Of a stretch of 64,000 nt of DNA, positions 60,597 to 64,000 are shown piece after piece (the first letter of the stretch is position 1; each line of letters begins with the position of its first letter). The DNA lies in assembly GCA_020633625.1 (NCBI GenBank), contig JACKDJ010000019.1:1-64000 (forward strand), given 5' to 3'. The notes beneath the pieces were generated by a model. That model saw nothing but the letters and a program-made list of their open reading frames with translations, was not told where the DNA came from and ran no database searches. The position numbers and the translations under genes are program-made. The DNA is from Myxococcales bacterium. GTDB taxonomy: Bacteria; Myxococcota_A; Bradymonadia; REDH01.

Positions 60597-63050
60597 TCAG
60601 AACGACGGACCGATACCGAACTGGAACACGTGCCGGCTCTCACCTTCACGGACCTGCAGCGGATAGCCGAACTCGAACCGCAGCATACCCAGCGGGCTCT
60701 GCCAACGGAATCCAAAGCCGAGGTCGGTGCGCAGCACCAGGTCATCGTCGGGCGACGACATGACATCCAGCCGCAACGAGTAAGGATCGCGCACCCCGAA
60801 CGCATTCCCGGCGTCCGCAAAGAGCACGCCTCGGATCCCGACAGCGTTGATCAGCGGGAACTCCAGCTCGAGCTGCAGCAGCAGGTCGCGATGGCCACCG
60901 ATGGGCTGAAGGCCCGTGCGCGACGCAGGGTCGCTCGCAGCGGTGCCGACGGGCGACTGCGGCCCGAGCGTGAACACATCGAAGCCGCGGACGCTCGTCG
61001 GCCCACCGGGGTAGAATCTCTCCGACGCCGGGACCACGCCGCGGCGGGACGTCGAGCCGACGTAGCCCCACCCGAGGTTCAGCCGCAGCACGGAGCTCGC
61101 CACCCATCGGCACGCGCCGTCCGCCACGCGACTCGTGCTCGACGTGGAGCCCCGCGGCTCGCAGTCCAGCTTCGGGCTCCAGAAGCTCCGGCCTGAGGCG
61201 CGGACGCGGTCGAACTCGAAGTCGCTGCCCCAGAGGCGGTCCGAGATGTCATTGTTCAGCGACAGGTAGTAGCCGCGCGTCGGGCGGGTCCGATCGTTCC
61301 GGCGGTCGAGCGCGACCCCGCTCGTGAGCGTGCTCGTCAGGCCGTCCTGATACAGCGACCCCGACCGGTTCACCGTCACGTTCTGCAGGTCGACATACTC
61401 GAGCGAGTAGCCGCCAAAGAGCGTCAGGGCGCGCCAGTACGGGTGGTCGTCGAACGGCCGATAGCCAAGGGAGACGCTGCCGCCGCGCGAGATCCGATCG
61501 AACGTCACGTACGCGAGCTGACGGTTGAAGACATCGACCTGCATCGACACGCGCGAGCCAGCCACGCGCGGCTCGAGCAGCGACAGGACGAATGTGCGCT
61601 GCGAGCCGCTGAACATCGCGTTCAGGGTCAGCGACTGTCCGCGCCCGAGCAGGTTGTTCTCGCTCACCTGTGCCGTCGCGATGATCCCCTCGAGCGACGA
61701 GTAGCCCGCGCCGACCTGCAGCGATCGCGTGTGCCGCTCCGACACCTCGATCTCGAGGTCAATCAGGTTCTCGCCGAGGGTCGACGGCACCTCTCTGAAG
61801 TCGACGGTCTCAAAAAATCCGAGCTGGGTGAGGTACTGCCGCGAGCGGTTGATGTTGGTCACCGAGTAGAGGTCGCCCTCCTCGATGGCGAGCTCGCGCC
61901 GCACGACGCGGTCGCGCGTCGACGTGTTCCCGACGACGCGGATCCGACCGATGTAGACGAGGTCGCCGCGGGTCAGGTCATACGTGATGTCGATCGTGCG
62001 GGACTCGGGGTGAACCGACGTGAGCAAGTCGACGTTCGCGAAGGCGTAGCCGAGGTCCTGGTAGTGCGCGCGCGTCGCCTCGATGTCCTCGCGGATGCGC
62101 GACGACCGGAACGTCTCGCCCGGCTCGACCTGCACGCGAGCGAGCGCGTCCTCTTGCGACTCGAGGAGGTCGCCCGACACGGAGACCGACGACACCGAGT
62201 ACTGCTCACCCTCTGTGACCCGGATCGAGACGTCGATGCTCTCGCGGTCGCGGCTGATCTCGATGACCGGGTCGTCGACGGCGACGTCGATGTAGCCGTG
62301 GTCGTAGTACAGCACCCGCAGTGTCTGCAGGTCCTGCGACAGCTTCTCCATGTCGAACTTCGCCCCGCCCGACAGGAACGACATGAGCGTCCCCGGCCGC
62401 GTCTGCATGTAGCGAAGGATGTCCGCGTCCTCCATCTGGTCGTTCCCGACGATGTCGACCGCCCGCACTCGGACGCGTGCGTGCTCGTTGATCACGAACC
62501 GAACGGTCACGCGCCCCTCGCCGGCGGGCGCGAGCTCGTAGCCCACATCTGCCAGGAAGTACCCCTTCTCGCGGTACAACCCCTCGATCGCGTCGGCCAT
62601 GTGCCGGACCGCGCCCTCGTCGAGGATTGACCCCGTCCGCAGGTCGACGACATCGGCGAAGTCCTCTTCCTTGAGCTTGTCGGCGCCGATGTACTCGACG
62701 CCGGCGACCGACGGCTTCTCGACCACGCGGAACGTGAGGATGAGGCCCTCTCCGGTGTCGTCGACCGACACCTCGATGTCGTCGAAGAAGCCGAGCGCGT
62801 AGATGGCGCGCACGTCGTCTCCGATGCCCCGGGGCGTCGGTGAGTCGCCGACGGCCGTCGATACCTGCCCGAGCACGGCGCTCGGCTCGACTCTCAGCGT
62901 CCCATCCACGCGAATGCCGATCACGCGGCCGTCGGAGGTCTGCGCGGCGAGCGGACGCGGCGCGGCGAGCACGGCGCTCGCGATCACGAGCACGACCGTG
63001 AGCCACCGCAGCGCCGTCTGCCACGGGGTCCAGCCCCAGCGCGCGCTCAA
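60597..63050 (-). CDS. bamA: Outer-membrane assembly factor BamA
   Basis: This 817-residue protein starts at a TTG overlapping the lolD stop (TTGA). A signal ends near PLAAQ. Five POTRA-like domains follow (about 45-430). The 16-strand Omp85 barrel contains FYPGGPTSVRGFD (the VRGF motif) and ends in FQFGIGPSF with a C-terminal Phe. It is the central component inserting outer-membrane proteins. The lolCE-lolD-bamA-skp order supports orthology. Confidence 0.96.
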   Translation of the reverse strand: MSARWGWTPWQTALRWLTVVLVIASAVLAAPRPLAAQTSDGRVIGIRVDGTLRVEPSAVLGQVSTAVGDSPTPRGIGDDVRAIYALGFFDDIEVSVDDTGEGLILTFRVVEKPSVAGVEYIGADKLKEEDFADVVDLRTGSILDEGAVRHMADAIEGLYREKGYFLADVGYELAPAGEGRVTVRFVINEHARVRVRAVDIVGNDQMEDADILRYMQTRPGTLMSFLSGGAKFDMEKLSQDLQTLRVLYYDHGYIDVAVDDPVIEISRDRESIDVSIRVTEGEQYSVSSVSVSGDLLESQEDALARVQVEPGETFRSSRIREDIEATRAHYQDLGYAFANVDLLTSVHPESRTIDITYDLTRGDLVYIGRIRVVGNTSTRDRVVRRELAIEEGDLYSVTNINRSRQYLTQLGFFETVDFREVPSTLGENLIDLEIEVSERHTRSLQVGAGYSSLEGIIATAQVSENNLLGRGQSLTLNAMFSGSQRTFVLSLLEPRVAGSRVSMQVDVFNRQLAYVTFDRISRGGSVSLGYRPFDDHPYWRALTLFGGYSLEYVDLQNVTVNRSGSLYQDGLTSTLTSGVALDRRNDRTRPTRGYYLSLNNDISDRLWGSDFEFDRVRASGRSFWSPKLDCEPRGSTSSTSRVADGACRWVASSVLRLNLGWGYVGSTSRRGVVPASERFYPGGPTSVRGFDVFTLGPQSPVGTAASDPASRTGLQPIGGHRDLLLQLELEFPLINAVGIRGVLFADAGNAFGVRDPYSLRLDVMSSPDDDLVLRTDLGFGFRWQSPLGMLRFEFGYPLQVREGESRHVFQFGIGPSF

Positions 63051-63745
63051 GCGTCCGCCTCGCGGAGGACTCCACCCACCATCTCGAGGTGGCGACGCAT
63101 CTTCGCGGCCAGCTCGACGTTGTGGGTCACGACGACGAGCGCCGAGCGAAGCTCCTCGGTCAGCTCGCGAAACAGCTCGACAATCCCGGCACCGGTCGCC
63201 GCGTCGAGGTTGCCGGTCGGTTCGTCGGCGAGGACCAGCTTGGGTCGCATGACGAGAGCGCGCGCCAGCGCCACGCGCTGCTGCTCACCGCCCGACAGCT
63301 CGCCCGGGACATGCGTCAGCCGGCTCCCGAGCCCCACGCGCTCCAGCAGCTCCCCGGCGCGCGACAGCGCCTCCGCTCGCGACAGCCCGGCGATGATGCA
63401 CGGCATCGCGGCGTTCTCCAGCGTCGTGAAGTCCGGCAGCAGGTGGTGGAACTGGAACATGAAGCCGATGCTTCGCCCGCGGAACTCCGACAGCGCGCGG
63501 TCCTTCAGCGAGAACACGTCGTCGCCATCGAACCGCACGGCGCCCGACGTCGGCCGATCCAGCGTCCCAACGACCTGCAGCAGCGTCGTCTTGCCCGCGC
63601 CGCTGCGCCCCATGATGCTGACCGAGTCGCCCGCCTCGATCTCGAGGTCCACTCCCGCGAGCACACGGATCTCCCGGCCGTCTTTGACGAAAGTCCGGGT
63701 AAGCCCCTCGATGGCGAGCATCGGTCTGCGCGACGAGGTCGTCAC
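63047..63745 (-). CDS. lolD: Lipoprotein-release ATPase LolD
   Basis: This 232-residue ABC ATPase has Walker A GRSGAGKTTLL, a Q-loop FQFHHLLPDFT, the signature LSGGEQQRVALARAL and Walker B LVLADEPTGNLD. The FHHLLPDF sequence and the TxNAAMP segment are typical of LolD. It drives extraction of lipoproteins from the inner membrane, which matters for a genome with this many lipoproteins. The GTG at 63745 lies 4 nt after the permease stop; ATG 63721 is an alternative start. Confidence 0.93.
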   Translation of the reverse strand: MTTSSRRPMLAIEGLTRTFVKDGREIRVLAGVDLEIEAGDSVSIMGRSGAGKTTLLQVVGTLDRPTSGAVRFDGDDVFSLKDRALSEFRGRSIGFMFQFHHLLPDFTTLENAAMPCIIAGLSRAEALSRAGELLERVGLGSRLTHVPGELSGGEQQRVALARALVMRPKLVLADEPTGNLDAATGAGIVELFRELTEELRSALVVVTHNVELAAKMRRHLEMVGGVLREADA

Positions 63746-63749
63746 TGAT

Positions 63750-64000
63750 TCAGTCGTGTCGCAGGGCGGCCGCCGGGTCGAGGCGGGCAGCTTGCACGGA
63801 GGGAAGGAGCGTTGCAACTGCGCTGATCAGCAGCGAGCCACAGACGACGGCCACGACGCTGGCCGACGCCAGCTCCACCGGAAGGCGGTCGATGTAGTAG
63901 ATCTCCGGGTCCAGGGGAAACCCGACGACCCGCAGCAGCCACACGACCCCGAGCCCGAACGCCAGCCCGAGCGCCGTCCCCGCCGTCCCGATCGCCAGCC
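63750..64000 (-). CDS. LolC/LolE-type permease, C-terminal end (5' part beyond window)
   Basis: The last 82 codons of an FtsX-like permease are visible, entering from the right edge. They include a membrane segment (AFGLGVVWLLRVVGF), the periplasmic loop DPEIYYIDRLPVEL typical of LolC/LolE, a final membrane segment and the cytoplasmic end PSVQAARLDPAAALRHD. It is the membrane partner of LolD. Confidence 0.9.
   Translation of the reverse strand, partial: LAIGTAGTALGLAFGLGVVWLLRVVGFPLDPEIYYIDRLPVELASASVVAVVCGSLLISAVATLLPSVQAARLDPAAALRHD

Overview
The window is about 64 kb of very GC-rich DNA packed with genes on both strands. Most adjacent genes overlap by an NTGA start/stop, and no stretch over 300 bases lacks a gene. 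It looks chromosomal and Myxococcota-like. The evidence is many lipoproteins with Asp/Thr-rich linkers and Cys-rich modules, FGE-sulfatase-fold lipoproteins, FG-GAP/ASPIC and PPC-domain proteins, myxobacterial-type outer-membrane barrels, a Pkn-type Ser/Thr kinase, an smc-ftsY pair and a lolCE-lolD-bamA-skp block. I cannot place the genus.

Region 1 (1-10522) is the most unusual part. It looks like a peptide-modification system of the His-Xaa-Ser type with extra enzymes. A 111-residue precursor carries 22 His-Gly-Ser units and a terminal Trp. It is encoded with two HxsD-like proteins and a twin-arginine-signal protein in one minus-strand operon (3726 to 2009). HxsB (cut by the left edge) diverges from a short radical SAM protein across overlapping promoters flanked by a 9-bp inverted repeat. 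A plus-strand operon (4014-10522) encodes a radical SAM/methyltransferase fusion, another radical SAM protein with several Cys clusters, an HExxH-motif protein resembling 2-oxoglutarate peptide hydroxylases, and a LysM lipoprotein with a beta-lactamase-like serine-hydrolase domain.

Region 2 (10533-18465) holds an APC permease with an FGE-fold lipoprotein, then a coupled series of Omp85-type barrel, membrane-anchored parvulin and HupE/UreJ-like protein, followed by a DUF3604 lipoprotein. It ends with tRNA-Gly(GCC) and a strong terminator.

Region 3 (18573-36113) starts with an FG-GAP/ASPIC lipoprotein under its own promoter. Behind it is a nearly gapless 12-gene minus-strand series (36014 to 21002): two barrels, a DUF4332-like protein, a TPR-like membrane protein, an FGE-fold lipoprotein, a maltoporin-like porin, two GH13 lipoproteins, a MalK ATPase, a solute-binding-protein/MalF fusion, MalG and a lectin-fold lipoprotein. 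This is a complete alpha-glucan capture, digestion and import pathway.

Region 4 (36140-52475) has ftsY, smc, a kinase and a ClpA-like unfoldase with similar promoters, a Rossmann/DUF2520 protein, NadD, NamZ, a HAMP sensor-like protein, a ParA/ribbon-helix-helix pair, an M23 lipoprotein and a 60-residue protein.

Region 5 (52573-64000) has a barrel protein, an alkyltransferase-like protein, two membrane proteins, an AMACR-like CoA enzyme, an SCP2 protein, and the envelope-biogenesis operon lolC/E-lolD-bamA-skp plus a PPC-domain lipoprotein.
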